A stretch of 64,000 nt of DNA. Source: Bin5 sp965221145 (lineage in GTDB: Bacteria; Chloroflexota; Anaerolineae; Caldilineales; Caldilineaceae). A program made the position numbers and the translations under genes. Positions 51,889 through 61,685 of this stretch are shown one piece after another (the first letter of the stretch is position 1; every line of letters starts with the position of its first letter). Below the pieces are notes generated by a model. That model made no database searches, was not told the origin of the DNA, and saw nothing but the letters and a program-made list of their open reading frames with translations. Location: assembly GCA_965221145.1 (NCBI GenBank), contig OZ244877.1:3410001-3474000 (forward strand), given 5' to 3'.

Positions 51889-53447
51889 ATGTCCCGCACG
51901 CCGCATCTGGTTCGCTCCTCTTTTCTGGTCTTCTTCATCTTCGGGCTGGACAAAATCACGGGTTTCGTGAAGCTGTTGCTGACAACCCGATTGTTCGGCA
52001 CAGGGCCGGAAGTGGATGCCTTTGCAACAGCCAATCAGTTGCCGGAGCTTCTTCTCGCTTTGCTGGCTGCCGGCGCGCTCTCCGCCGCACTCATCCCCGT
52101 CTACTCCGGCTATCTCACCCATTCACAGCGCAGCGAAGCCGCCTCGCTCGCCGGTACGGTTTTGACGCTGACGATGATTGTCATGGGCGCGGCCTGTCTA
52201 CTTGCCATCGCAGCTGCGCCCTGGCTCATTCGCGTTGTGTTGGCGCCCCATTTCCCCGCTGAAACGCAGCAACTCACCGCGCAGATGATGCGCATATTCC
52301 TGCTGGCTGCTGTGCTGATCAGCGTATCCGGCGTTTTCGGTAGCCTGCTCCACGCCCACCAACACTTTCTAACTCCCGCATTGGGGCGGGTCCTGATCGA
52401 CCTGGGGCAGATTGTCGGCTTGTTCGTGCTCGTGCCGATTTGGGGCGTCAATGGCATGGCTTGGGGGAGCGTCCTGGGCGCGATGCTGACCGTTCTTGTG
52501 CAGCTTCCTGCGCTGGTGCGGCACTATGTTCGCTTGCGCTTGCAGATCGATCTGCGCCTTCAAGGGGTGCGGGAAGTGCTGCGGTTGATGGGGCCGCGGG
52601 TCGTGACTCTCGGCGCGTTCCAGGCGGTAGACCTGGTCTTTATCCGCCTGGCGTCTCCGCTTCCGGCTGGCAGCATTGCCGCCTTCTATTATGCCATGCT
52701 GGTGATGCTGTCGATGCCAAAGTCTCTATTCGGCGCCGCCATTTCTCAAGTGATTTTCCCGACAATGGCTGAACAGCACAACACGGGAGCGGGCCAGCAA
52801 CTGCGCCAGACCGTCACGCAAGGGTTGCGGGCCACATGGCTGCTCCTGCTACCAGCGGCGGTGGGTCTGCTGGTGCTGGGGCGGCCTGCGGTCTCCTTCC
52901 TGTTCGAGCGGGGCGCGTTCGGGCCGGAGTCCAGCGCGCTGGTCTATCTGCTGATGGCGATCTTTTCCGTGCGCCTGCTTGGCGAAGCCTCCTACGACGT
53001 ACTGACACTGACTTTTTTCGCCCGACACAACACGCACGTGCCGATGTGGGCGACGCTGGGATGGATGGTCCTGAATGTGGGGCTGAGCGTGCTGCTGGTC
53101 GGCCCTTTCGGCATCGCCGGGCTTGCCTGGGCCACGTCGATTGCGGGTCTGGCCCTGGCAGCATCGCTTTTCGTTCTCAATCTGCGGGTGGATGGCATGG
53201 ACGTGTCGATGCTGGGCGTAGCTCTGGGCCGTGCGCTCGTTAGTAGTCTGGGGATGTGCGGCGTCGTGCTGTTGCTTCACCAGTTGCGGCTGCCGCCGGC
53301 GCTCTCATTCTGGCCGGCGCGAGCGGAGGCGGCTTCGCATTCTTTGGCATCTATGTCCTCCTCGGCGGCAAGGAGGTTCTCACCGCGCTGAAGCTCATGC
53401 GACGCGGTCTTCGCTTGGCACGAGAGTCGACCGCCTTCCAAAGCTGA
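51889..53447 (+). CDS. murJ: MurJ-like lipid II flippase (MviN family), frameshifted near the C-terminus
   Basis: This MOP-superfamily flippase with about fourteen membrane helices moves lipid II across the membrane in peptidoglycan synthesis. N-terminal VDAFATANQLPELLLALLAAGALSAALIPVY (key DAFATANQLPELL) is diagnostic. ATG 51889 is preferred to the upstream in-frame ATG. The reading frame is shifted near 53290: frame one ends 53391 with a nonsense tail. The next frame encodes AAGALILAGASGGGFAFFGIY followed by VLLGGKEVLTALKLM and stops at 53447, clearly the native last helix. A one-base deletion or sequencing error explains it. If real, the last membrane helix is lost. Confidence 0.85.
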
Positions 53448-53483
53448 CAATCCTGGTCTGGCTCTTTGGTCAGTTTGTCCCCT

Positions 53484-54269
53484 CTACACATCCAGCACGA
53501 CCCGCTGCGCTTCGCTGAGACGCGTGGCCGTTTCCGGTCGCAGGAAGGCCCGCTGGTCCGTCTGTTGGGGCACACTGCGCCAGCAGAAAAAGCAGTGGAG
53601 CGCGCGCCGGGGTTGGTCCGAGCGGTTGACAGTGCCCCCGTGCCACGTGAGAGCGTTGAAGACAAAGACTGCGCCTGCGTTGCCTTGCACCAGAACTTCG
53701 TCCGGGTAAGGCGCTTGCGGATCGTCCAGATGTTTGCGCGGATCAAGCCCCGACTTGTGTGAACCCGGGACCAGCCGCGTGGCGCCGTTTTCGGGCGTAA
53801 AATCGCTCAGCAACCAGATCGAATTGCAGGCGTAGAAACGCTTGCTGCTGTCCGCAGGCGACGGCGCAATGCCGGGGATCTGCTGCGGGCCGTCGGTGTG
53901 CAGCGCCTGCAAGCCTTCGCCCGGCAGCGCCGCGCGCGTATTGAGAGACGACAGCTTCAGATCGCCGCCCAAGACATGGGAAATGGCCGCCAGCACTTTT
54001 GGATGCGTCCAGCAGAGATCGAAGATCGGATCTTTGTTTACCAGATTCGCGAGACGGGCCGTGCCAGCTTCCTGATGCACCTCCTTGCCGGCCTCCTCCC
54101 CTTCCTCCATTTCCAGGGTTTGCAGACGCGACCGGAACGCCTGGACTTCCGCAGGCGTCAGAATGCCCGGCAAGGGCAGATATCCGTTCTCGTCGAGAGA
54201 TCGTTTCTCATCGACGGACAAAGTATCCTCGCGCACGCCGAGAGAGCGCAATGCAGTCTGAATATCCAT
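53484..54269 (-). CDS. Phytanoyl-CoA dioxygenase (PhyH) family protein
   Basis: This 261-residue Fe(II)/2-oxoglutarate-dependent oxygenase carries the facial triad: LHTDGPQQIPG (His and Asp) and LTWHGGTVNRSD (distal His), with Arg in QPRRAL to bind 2-oxoglutarate. ATG 54269 is preferred to the longer open frame, which overlaps the adjacent gene. It ends 26 bases before the next minus-strand gene and belongs to an operon with two Gfo/Idh/MocA oxidoreductases. Substrates of such enzymes range widely. Confidence 0.87.
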   Translation of the reverse strand: MDIQTALRSLGVREDTLSVDEKRSLDENGYLPLPGILTPAEVQAFRSRLQTLEMEEGEEAGKEVHQEAGTARLANLVNKDPIFDLCWTHPKVLAAISHVLGGDLKLSSLNTRAALPGEGLQALHTDGPQQIPGIAPSPADSSKRFYACNSIWLLSDFTPENGATRLVPGSHKSGLDPRKHLDDPQAPYPDEVLVQGNAGAVFVFNALTWHGGTVNRSDQPRRALHCFFCWRSVPQQTDQRAFLRPETATRLSEAQRVVLDV

Positions 54270-54294
54270 CATCCTCTCCTTCCTATGTTCTCTC

Positions 54295-55440
54295 TTATTC
54301 CAGCCGCCACGCGTCCGTGTCGACCAACTCCAGACGGCCACTGTCGGCGGAGCGTACACCGGCGTCGAGAATCGCCATCACTTCCAGATTGAAGTCCAGA
54401 TCCAGCGTCTGGTGGAGCGGGTCGCCGGTCTCCAGTCTGTGGATGAACTCCTGGGCGATGTCCATGCGGTCGGGCGGCAGCGGCTCACAGGCGTGGTACT
54501 CGGTGCGACCGGCGCCTCTCTCCACGCGCACCTGGGGAGCCTGATCGCCGGACTCTTTGTCCACGACCAGTGTGCCTTCGGTGCCATAGACGATCGGTCC
54601 GGGCGACACGCCGTGATCCAGAGTCGTCCAGGAGGCTTCGCACAGCGCCATCGCCTGGGGGAAGCGGATGAGCATGGCAGCGTTGTCCTCAGCATCGCCC
54701 CATTTGCTGTTCAGATTGGCCCGCATTCCCAATACGCCAGTGGCCGGTTCGCCCACCAGCCAGCGGGCCACCAGCGATCCGTAGCAGCAGTAGTCCAACA
54801 TGGCGCCCCCACCGGCGGCGCTCTGATGCCACCAGGTGGCGCCACGCTCGACACCGGTCAGCTTGCGCGGGAGAGCCTGCGCGCCCTCGTCGCCGCCGTG
54901 ATGGGAGACGCCCGCGCCCAGTGGACCCAGATGACCGCCGCGCCATTTGACCGTCAGCACGCGCCCGATGGCGCCGCTCTCGATCAGCTGCTTGGCTTTA
55001 TGAGAAGCCGGATGCCACGTGATCGGCCAATTGACGATCAGCTCGATGCCGGCTGCCCGGGCGGAGCGCGCCATATGAAGGCCGTCTCGCAGAGAGGAGG
55101 CCATCGGCTTCTCGATCATCACATGAACGCCCTTCTGCGCGCAGGCCGCCACCACCGCCGGATGCTGAGCATTTTCTGCACAGCAGATGACGATGTCGAA
55201 AAGTTCATGCGCCAACATCTCCCGGTAGTCGTCGTAAGCCTTGGGCATCCCCAGATCGTCTAGTGCGTGGCGGAGATTCCAGGCGCGCGTATAGTGGGCC
55301 TCCCGCAGTTCAGGCTCCAGTGGCGGCGTATCTGTGCAGGCCACCAGTTCCGTCTGCGGATGGGTTGCAAAGCGCTCCAGCAAATGGTTGATGTGCATAT
55401 GGGCGAAGCCGACAACACCGATCCGATAGATCTTTGACAT
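54295..55440 (-). CDS. Gfo/Idh/MocA-family oxidoreductase
   Basis: This 381-residue NAD(P)-dependent dehydrogenase shows the Rossmann segment RIGVVGFAHMHINHLLE, where the second Gly of GxGxxG is replaced by Phe-Ala-His, HVMIEKPMASS with the conserved Glu-Lys-Pro, and GGHLGPLGAGVSHHGGDEG in the catalytic region. It lies between the PhyH-like gene and a second dehydrogenase and is likely co-transcribed with both. Confidence 0.85.
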   Translation of the reverse strand: MSKIYRIGVVGFAHMHINHLLERFATHPQTELVACTDTPPLEPELREAHYTRAWNLRHALDDLGMPKAYDDYREMLAHELFDIVICCAENAQHPAVVAACAQKGVHVMIEKPMASSLRDGLHMARSARAAGIELIVNWPITWHPASHKAKQLIESGAIGRVLTVKWRGGHLGPLGAGVSHHGGDEGAQALPRKLTGVERGATWWHQSAAGGGAMLDYCCYGSLVARWLVGEPATGVLGMRANLNSKWGDAEDNAAMLIRFPQAMALCEASWTTLDHGVSPGPIVYGTEGTLVVDKESGDQAPQVRVERGAGRTEYHACEPLPPDRMDIAQEFIHRLETGDPLHQTLDLDFNLEVMAILDAGVRSADSGRLELVDTDAWRLE

Positions 55441-55519
55441 AAATATCTCTCCAGCGAGAAGGCTTAATTGTTCAAGTCTTGGCGAAATTCAACTTTCCCT
55501 CTCAGAGCTTGCCCATCTG

Positions 55520-56629
55520 CTAGAACGTTGTGCGCAGTTGCTGCGCCGTTCCCGACTCCGCGGAACGGTAGGCGGCGTCGAAAATCTCGATGACGTGGCG
55601 GGCATGCTCCGCGGTTGACGTGGTCGGGGTGTCCTCGCGTATCCAGTCTACCAGTTGCATGACGTCCTCGTAGACGTGCGCCTCCTCCAAACCCCGGTGG
55701 GCGCCCACCACGTGCGGCAGAGCGCCGTTGGTATCGTACTCCTCTTCCAGCTCGCGACCCGGATAGTCGAACGGTTCGCCGTTGAGCATACCGCCGTTGA
55801 TTACGCCGTCTGTGCCGAAGATCAGCGGGCGCCCCACATTGGGAAGACCTCCCGCCGCTACGCCGTAGACAAAGGCGAACATATTGTCGCCAAAGTCCAG
55901 CACCATCAACGTATTGTCGTCCATATCGGTCGGAAGCATCTGGCCGTGGAACTCCCGCTCCTTCACGCGCACGCCGGAGAACGCGGTAACGGCTTTCGCC
56001 GGTCCGAGAATGCCCGTCATCGCGTGCAGGCCATAGACGGTCATGTCGTAGAGCGGGCCGCCGCCGGGCTTGCGGAAGTACCAGGCGGGATTGACATTGG
56101 TGAGCGGATCGTCGCCTCCCCGCACACGCTCGTTCTCATGGTAGCGGCCAAACGCGGCGCCTGTAACCGCCCAGGTCAAGGTCCCCAGCACGCCCTCTTC
56201 AATCATCTCTTTGATGCGCTGATGACGGGGCCGCAGCATCTCGCCGGGGCAAGAGACCAGCTTGACCCCTTTGGCCGCGGCCGCGGCAATCACCTGATCG
56301 GCCTCGTCGACGGTCGTCGTCATCGACTTGTTGAAATGGACGTGGAAACCGGCCTCTACACACTGCATCCCCTGTTCGAAGTGAAAACCGATGGGGGAAG
56401 CGATCGAAACAGCGTCGACGGTGCCGGAGTCCAGTAGCTCTGCCGCGCTGGCGTAGAAGTGTGGCACGCCGAACTTGGCCGCGGCCGCCTCAGCCCGCTC
56501 CACGACCGGGTCGCACACGGCGGTGACATGGACCCGATCCTGCACATCTTCCATGGTCAGATGGGGCAGGAGCCCGCGAATCGAGATGCTGCCAGTGCCG
56601 ATGATTCCCAAACGCACAGTGTCGGTCAT
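55520..56629 (-). CDS. Gfo/Idh/MocA-family oxidoreductase (second copy)
   Basis: This 369-residue dehydrogenase has the nucleotide motif GIIGTGSISIRGLLPHL, HVHFNKSMTTTVDEAD (Asn-Lys in place of Glu-Lys-Pro) and a C-terminal GGGPLYDMTVYGLHAMTGILG. It shares the fold but not close sequence with the 54295 gene. AAGGGAATT lies upstream of ATG 56629. It is the first gene of the minus-strand group. Confidence 0.87.
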   Translation of the reverse strand: MTDTVRLGIIGTGSISIRGLLPHLTMEDVQDRVHVTAVCDPVVERAEAAAAKFGVPHFYASAAELLDSGTVDAVSIASPIGFHFEQGMQCVEAGFHVHFNKSMTTTVDEADQVIAAAAAKGVKLVSCPGEMLRPRHQRIKEMIEEGVLGTLTWAVTGAAFGRYHENERVRGGDDPLTNVNPAWYFRKPGGGPLYDMTVYGLHAMTGILGPAKAVTAFSGVRVKEREFHGQMLPTDMDDNTLMVLDFGDNMFAFVYGVAAGGLPNVGRPLIFGTDGVINGGMLNGEPFDYPGRELEEEYDTNGALPHVVGAHRGLEEAHVYEDVMQLVDWIREDTPTTSTAEHARHVIEIFDAAYRSAESGTAQQLRTTF

Positions 56630-57301
56630 AGTAGAATTCCCTTGAAAGTGTGAACAGTCATTTCAATCTGGCAGAGTGCTACAGAGGTTGCAGAAAGGTA
56701 CACGAGTGCCGTTGGGACGAACTGTAACGCCAACAGTCCCTCGCGCCCGCGGCCAAAACACACATTGAATTTTTATGGTTGCCGGTCCCAGATTACGCGA
56801 TTGTATCATGGCGACGGAGGGCATACAAAGCGGGCAGGCACATCAGGAGTGTGTCCCAAGTTAAGTGAATGCTTAGACATTCCCGTGCGGTGATAACATC
56901 ATCTCGAATCCTTCCGATTTATCTCAGGATTCCAGCAATACCGAAGAGTAAGGAAAGAAGTTGCAGTGGCCTGTTGCGGGAAACTTTCCATTTGTGCGTG
57001 CGTAGTGCCATGTAGATAATATGTCGCAATATACCCCCGGCGCCCGATTTCATCTATGGTTATTCCTGCTTAGTAACTGTCCGTTTTCAATTCAGCGGTT
57101 TTGTTCGACAAATCAGTCTGAACTCGATTGAAATCGCTACGTTATTTGCGGACAGTCACTTAAAGGCAAGAAGATCCTGGTCAGGCTTAGACATTTAGAT
57201 TCTCAGTGCATTCCCCCCTGAGAGCGAACGAAACGCTTGTCTTCAAGGCTTCATCACTTTCCTCTGAGGCTCATCGTTTCATTCATTCAGGAAGCAGATG
57301 T
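56630..57301. other. Divergent intergenic region with a MITE-like inverted repeat
   Basis: No gene recognised in about 670 bp. The 5' end should hold the promoter of the minus-strand dehydrogenase operon. An 89-bp inverted-repeat element lies at 57072-57160. An upstream ATG in frame with the ABC ATPase at 57206 lacks a ribosome site. Confidence 0.45.
57072..57160. repeat. MITE-like inverted repeat with AGTRACTGTCCG ends
   Basis: AGTAACTGTCCG at the left and CGGACAGTCACT at the right are imperfect inverted repeats bounding 89 bp of non-coding DNA. Pairing continues weakly inward (CAATTCAGCGG against TAGCGATTTCAA). No duplicate copy was seen in this window. Confidence 0.5.
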
Positions 57302-58015
57302 ATGACTGCCTCTTCGCCCCTGATTGACATTCAAGACGTAACGAAAGTCTATTCCATGGGAGAGACGGAAGTGCGTGCCCTCGATAGCATTTCCCTCTCA
57401 ATTGCCCAAGGCGAGTACGTTGCGGTCGTCGGCACAAGTGGCTCCGGCAAGAGCACGCTAATGAATATCATCGGCCTGCTGGACCGGCCCACCGAGGGTT
57501 CCTATCGCATTCGGAAACAAGATGCCGCGAAGTTGACGGATAGACAACTGGCAAATCTACGGAACACGGAAATCGGGTTCGTGTTCCAGCAATTTAACTT
57601 GCTGGCCCGCGTTTCCGCCCGGCAGCAGGCAGAACTGCCTCTGTTTTACGCCGGCGTTTCGGGCAATGAGTCCCGCAGGCGGGCGCTGGAGGCGTTGGCA
57701 CAGGTGGGCCTGGCCGATCGATCTGATCACAAACCGCAGGAACTGTCCGGCGGCCAGCAGCAGCGAGTGGCCATCGCCCGCGCGCTCGTCAACCGTCCTA
57801 GTCTGCTGCTGGCGGACGAGCCAACAGGCGCAATCGATACCCAAACCGGCGCGGAGATCATGGCGCTCTTTAAGCGGCTGCACCAGAACGGACTGACATT
57901 GGTTGTGGTCACGCATGACCGGGAGATCGCCGAACGGGCGCACCGCATAATTACTATGCGGGATGGAATTATCATCGACGATGAGCGACGAACGGCGCAA
58001 ACAATTGCTCCGTAA
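57302..58015 (+). CDS. ABC transporter ATPase, MacB/LolD type
   Basis: This 237-residue ATPase of the MacB/LolD/FtsE-like group has Walker A GTSGSGKST, GFVFQQFNLL, the signature LSGGQQQR, Walker B LLLADEP and switch His VTHDREIA. The D-loop reads GAIDTQTG rather than the common GNLDSKTG. ATG 57302 has AGGAAG upstream; the earlier in-frame ATG at 57206 is in non-conserved sequence. Together with the permease and adaptor downstream it forms an export or mechanotransmission system. Confidence 0.88.
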   Translation: MTASSPLIDIQDVTKVYSMGETEVRALDSISLSIAQGEYVAVVGTSGSGKSTLMNIIGLLDRPTEGSYRIRKQDAAKLTDRQLANLRNTEIGFVFQQFNLLARVSARQQAELPLFYAGVSGNESRRRALEALAQVGLADRSDHKPQELSGGQQQRVAIARALVNRPSLLLADEPTGAIDTQTGAEIMALFKRLHQNGLTLVVVTHDREIAERAHRIITMRDGIIIDDERRTAQTIAP

Positions 58016-58054
58016 CCCGTATCGCAAGCGACGCGCAAAGACGGTTCGGCCGTC

Positions 58055-58172
58055 TAATGTAAATCCCAAATGAGACCAAGAACCTGCAAATATCGTGAGA
58101 GCGGACGAGACGCCCGCAATCCCAGGATGCAGACTGTGCGAGAAGTCTTGGTATCAAATTGAACTTACATTA
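58055..58172. repeat. MITE with TAATGT ends, copy 2 (short variant)
   Basis: This 118-bp element begins TAATGTAAATCCCAAATGAG and ends AATTGAACTTACATTA. One half aligns with the copies at 20736 and 63230 (GCGAGAAGTCTTGGTATCAA corresponds to GCGAGAAATTGTGGTTTCAA). It contains GACGAGACGCCCGC and lies between the ATPase and permease genes of the export system. Confidence 0.65.
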
Positions 58173-58218
58173 AGCGGGTCTGCGCCAATCACGGCAGCCG
58201 AAGCAGAATAGGTTTACC

Positions 58219-59466
58219 ATGAAGGCGCTCAGATACTTTCGCGTTGCCCTCAATAGTTTCGTCGCCCACAAAATGCGGGCCATCCTGACGATGCTGGGCA
58301 TTGTCATCGGCGTGGCCGCCGTACTTACAACATTGGGTATTGGCCGCGGCGCATCGGCTGACATTTTGGATCAGATTGCCAGTGAGGGCATCACCCTTCT
58401 GAGGATCGACTCCGGCGCTGCGGACAATGGCGAATGGACATCGGGCCAGCCGCTGACGATGGCCGATGTGAAGCTTCTTTCAGACCGATCCTTTCACCCG
58501 GATGTCATCCAGGTCGTGCCCATTTATGGGACGTATACCCTGTTGGTCGCAGGTAGCAACGACAGATACAGTGAGGTGGTTGGAACGACCACCGCCTATG
58601 CTGACATCCACAGTCTGGAACTGACTGAGGGACGGTTCCTGTTGGAGGAGGAGATCACCCAGAATGGCAGAGTCATCGTCATCGGGGCGAACGTGGCGGA
58701 GAAGCTGTTTGAAGGCGCGGATGCAATCGGAAAAAGCGTTCGCATCCGCCGCGAGCCGTACACCGTCGTCGGGGTGCTGAAAGAGCGCGGCTATGACTGG
58801 TTCGGCAGCATGGACAATAGGGGGATCATTCCTATCGGCGTGGCTCAGGATCGTCTGAGGTCCCGCTTCGACGCCGCCCGCCATCGGGGTGAGTATATTG
58901 TGACAGAGATCCATGCTGCCGGGTTGAGTGCAGAGCGGGTCGATGCAGCCGAGCGACAGATCGAGCAGACTTTGCGTCTGCGTCATGGCCTGACCGCAGA
59001 GGACGGCAATGACTTCACCATCGAGAACTATGCCTGGCTGCTGGAAACTGTCAATTCCGTTTCCACCACATTGACATTGCTCCTGGGCGGAATCGGGGCT
59101 ATCAGTCTGCTGGTGGGCGGTATCGGTATTATGAACATAATGCTTGTTTCCGTGACGGAACGTACAAAGGAAATTGGCCTGCGCAAGGCCCTGGGAGCGC
59201 AAAACGGCGATATACTGCTTCAGTTTCTCATCGAAGCAGTGGCGCTGACGATGGTGGGGGGACTGATTGGAATCGCCATCAGCTTCGGCTTGGCCTTGGT
59301 GGTGGAGAGCGTTTCAAGCCCGGACTTCCCCTTGGCAGTGATCATCGAGCCGGACTCTGTCATTTTGGCTATCAGCGTCAGCGCCGCGTGCGGGCTTCTC
59401 TTCGGGCTGTATCCGGCCATACGGGCAACCCGGTTGGATCCAATCGAAGCGCTGCGTTATGAGTAA
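58219..59466 (+). CDS. ABC transporter permease, MacB/FtsX family
   Basis: This 415-residue permease has the MacB topology: one N-terminal helix (MRAILTMLGIVIGVAAVLTTLG, key TMLGIVIGVAAVL), a large extracytoplasmic MacB_PCD domain (about 45-280) and three C-terminal helices ending in PAIRATRLDPIEALRYE, a hallmark of the family. It shares the operon with the ATPase but is separated from it by a MITE of 118 bp. Confidence 0.9.
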   Translation: MKALRYFRVALNSFVAHKMRAILTMLGIVIGVAAVLTTLGIGRGASADILDQIASEGITLLRIDSGAADNGEWTSGQPLTMADVKLLSDRSFHPDVIQVVPIYGTYTLLVAGSNDRYSEVVGTTTAYADIHSLELTEGRFLLEEEITQNGRVIVIGANVAEKLFEGADAIGKSVRIRREPYTVVGVLKERGYDWFGSMDNRGIIPIGVAQDRLRSRFDAARHRGEYIVTEIHAAGLSAERVDAAERQIEQTLRLRHGLTAEDGNDFTIENYAWLLETVNSVSTTLTLLLGGIGAISLLVGGIGIMNIMLVSVTERTKEIGLRKALGAQNGDILLQFLIEAVALTMVGGLIGIAISFGLALVVESVSSPDFPLAVIIEPDSVILAISVSAACGLLFGLYPAIRATRLDPIEALRYE

Positions 59467-59614
59467 TGACGCGTGCAGCTTGAAGAGCCGCCTGCGCGGC
59501 TTGCCGGCCAGGATCGGAAACGCCGCTCATTTGACTCTGAGCAGGTTGGCTGCGTTACCCAGCAAAGTCTGAACCGAAATACGAGCCGCTCCATCCATCT
59601 TCAGGAGCATCTCA

Positions 59615-60652
59615 ATGATTCGCAAATACAGCTTACACTTTGTGATTGCTCTATTGATTGTGGCCGCAGGTGGCGCTGGTTATCTCCGCTTCTTCAGCAC
59701 AGCGAATGAAGAACAGGCCGACAGCGCGCCTTCCTTGGCAGCCGGCACGGAGGCTACACGCATCCGGCCCGCGGACACGACTCTCGGCCAGACAAAGGCG
59801 GCAGGCAACATCAGACTCACAGAAATAATCCGGGCCGTTGTACAGGTAGACGGCTTTGTAGCAGATGTCCTGGTTGAAGTCGGCGACGAGGTCAGCAGCG
59901 GTGATCTGCTGGTCGCGCTGGAACGGGACGATCTGGAGCGCGCATTGGAGCAGGCTCGGATCGTTCTGGCGTCGGCTGAACTGAAACTGCGGGAGCTACT
60001 GCTGAACGACGCTGACGGAACGGACATCGAACTAGAGCAACTGAACATAGAAATGGCCCAACTGGATTTGCAGAAGGCTGAGGCAGACTTGGCAGGCGCA
60101 CAACTGATTGCCATGACTGACGGCGCCGTTTTGAGTGTCGATGTCGCCGAAGGGGCCAGGGTTTCGCCGGGAACGGTTGCCGTCACTTTGGCCGACCTCA
60201 GTCAACTGGAGTTGTTGGCGAACGTGGCTGAAGTCGATATTCCGAAGATCAGTATCGGCCAGTTGATGGACGTGACTATTGATGCGTTCCCTGGAGAGAT
60301 GTTTGCAGGTGTGGTTAGTCATATCGATCCGTCCAGCAGTTCCCAACAGGGAGTCGTCAACTATCCGGTGACCATACGATTGACCGATGGCCCCTTGGAT
60401 GATGTGTTGCCCGGCATGACAGCCGTGGCGACCCTGAAGAGCGACATGGCGAGCGACCTCTGGCTGGTTCCCACCACCGCAATTCAGGAAAACAACGACG
60501 AGTCGATGGTCACTGTGGTACGCGGCGAACAGCAAATGTTGGTTCCTGTCAAGGCGGAAGCCGTTCAGGGCGAATGGACTGTTGTGCGCTCGGCGCAGTT
60601 GCAAAGCGGCGATGAGGTGTTAGGCGGTACCGTCTCATTCGAAGGAGGGTAG
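59615..60652 (+). CDS. Membrane-fusion / periplasmic adaptor protein (HlyD/MacA type)
   Basis: This 345-residue adaptor has an N-terminal membrane anchor (about 8-24), a lipoyl-like half (VDGFVADVLVEVGDEVSSGDLL, key GFVADVLVEVGDEV), a short helical hairpin of about 60 residues and a beta-barrel domain. Its hairpin is much shorter than in Gram-negative MacA, which fits an organism whose exporter need not reach an outer-membrane channel; no TolC gene lies nearby. ATG 59615 has AGGAG upstream. It completes the MacB-type system. Confidence 0.85.
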   Translation: MIRKYSLHFVIALLIVAAGGAGYLRFFSTANEEQADSAPSLAAGTEATRIRPADTTLGQTKAAGNIRLTEIIRAVVQVDGFVADVLVEVGDEVSSGDLLVALERDDLERALEQARIVLASAELKLRELLLNDADGTDIELEQLNIEMAQLDLQKAEADLAGAQLIAMTDGAVLSVDVAEGARVSPGTVAVTLADLSQLELLANVAEVDIPKISIGQLMDVTIDAFPGEMFAGVVSHIDPSSSSQQGVVNYPVTIRLTDGPLDDVLPGMTAVATLKSDMASDLWLVPTTAIQENNDESMVTVVRGEQQMLVPVKAEAVQGEWTVVRSAQLQSGDEVLGGTVSFEGG

Positions 60653-60704
60653 GACAGGGACCGCTGCGGTGAACGCTGACCACCGAAGGGAAGTGCCCGC
60701 CATC

Positions 60705-61478
60705 TCAGGACAGCCCCATCGTTGTAAGATTGCGGTAGCTGATCGCCAGGCTCTCGAAAGGATCGCCGGGGCAGATGTCCTGCTCCACTGCATACCACTC
60801 GACATTCGCTTCCCGGCAGGCGTCGAGGATGCCCGGCCAGTTCAGATTGCCCTCGCCTACCTCTTTCATCACGTGATCGCGCCAGCCCATCATCGCCATA
60901 TCCTTGAAATGGACGACCGGCATACGGTCCTTGAGGCGTACAATCCATTCGCACACATCGCCGCCGCCAAACTGAATCCAATACGTGTCCAGTTCCGCCT
61001 GAACATAGCGGGGATCTGTCTCGTCGAAGAGGATCTCCAGCCCGCACTTGTCGCCATAGCGGATGAATTCGAAGCTGTGATTGTGGTAGCTGAAGGTCAG
61101 CCCGGCCTCATAGAGCGTGCGCCCCACCGCTGTCGCCTCGGCGGCAAACTGACGGATGCCCTCTTCACCCGTCTCAATGAAATGGCGCGGCATACTGCCT
61201 ATCGCCACATGCTTGCACTCCCATAGCTGATGCTCGTCGATCACCGCGGTGATCCCCTCCTGCAGGCGCGCCCAGGCGCTGTGCGTGTTTACAATCGTGA
61301 TGCCATGATCGTCACAGATCTTTTTGACATCCGCCGCTGGGATCGGGCCAATCGCCGACACCTGCGCCGCAGTGTATCCAATTGCGCTGACCTTGGCGAT
61401 TGAGTCGGCAAATCCTTCCACCGTTTTAGTAAAGTCGCGCACGGTGAACAGCTGTGCGGCAAGTACGTTTCGGGTCAT
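60705..61478 (-). CDS. Sugar phosphate isomerase/epimerase (xylose-isomerase-like TIM barrel)
   Basis: This 257-residue TIM-barrel protein shows AAQLFTVRDFTKTVEG at strand 1, IVNTHSAWARL, LTFSYHNHSFEF with the conserved His-Asn-His, QAELDTYWIQFGGGD with Asp and VVHFKDMA with His, the usual metal-site residues. It is typical of myo-inositol- or sugar-catabolic epimerases. It is convergent with the export system genes, with about 50 bases between stops. Confidence 0.86.
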   Translation of the reverse strand: MTRNVLAAQLFTVRDFTKTVEGFADSIAKVSAIGYTAAQVSAIGPIPAADVKKICDDHGITIVNTHSAWARLQEGITAVIDEHQLWECKHVAIGSMPRHFIETGEEGIRQFAAEATAVGRTLYEAGLTFSYHNHSFEFIRYGDKCGLEILFDETDPRYVQAELDTYWIQFGGGDVCEWIVRLKDRMPVVHFKDMAMMGWRDHVMKEVGEGNLNWPGILDACREANVEWYAVEQDICPGDPFESLAISYRNLTTMGLS

Positions 61479-61685
61479 TCGACTTCTCCTGAAGGTAAAT
61501 CGGTCTGTTGGTAGGTCGGTTCCAGAAGTAAAGTAAACAATAGGGTACCGTGCGCGCGCAAGTTGCCGGGTCGTCGCTGAAGCACAACTTTGTCTGGCAC
61601 GTAGGCGGCGCTGTGGTAAAATTCAGCGCATGTTTGTGTGAATGTGACCGCACATACTCTATGATGAAAGGGATCGATAATCACA
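61479..61685. other. Short intergenic region
   Basis: A weak plus-strand promoter-like pair (TTGTGT at 61634, TATGAT at 61660, spacing 20) precedes the membrane-protein genes. Nothing else seen. Confidence 0.3.
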
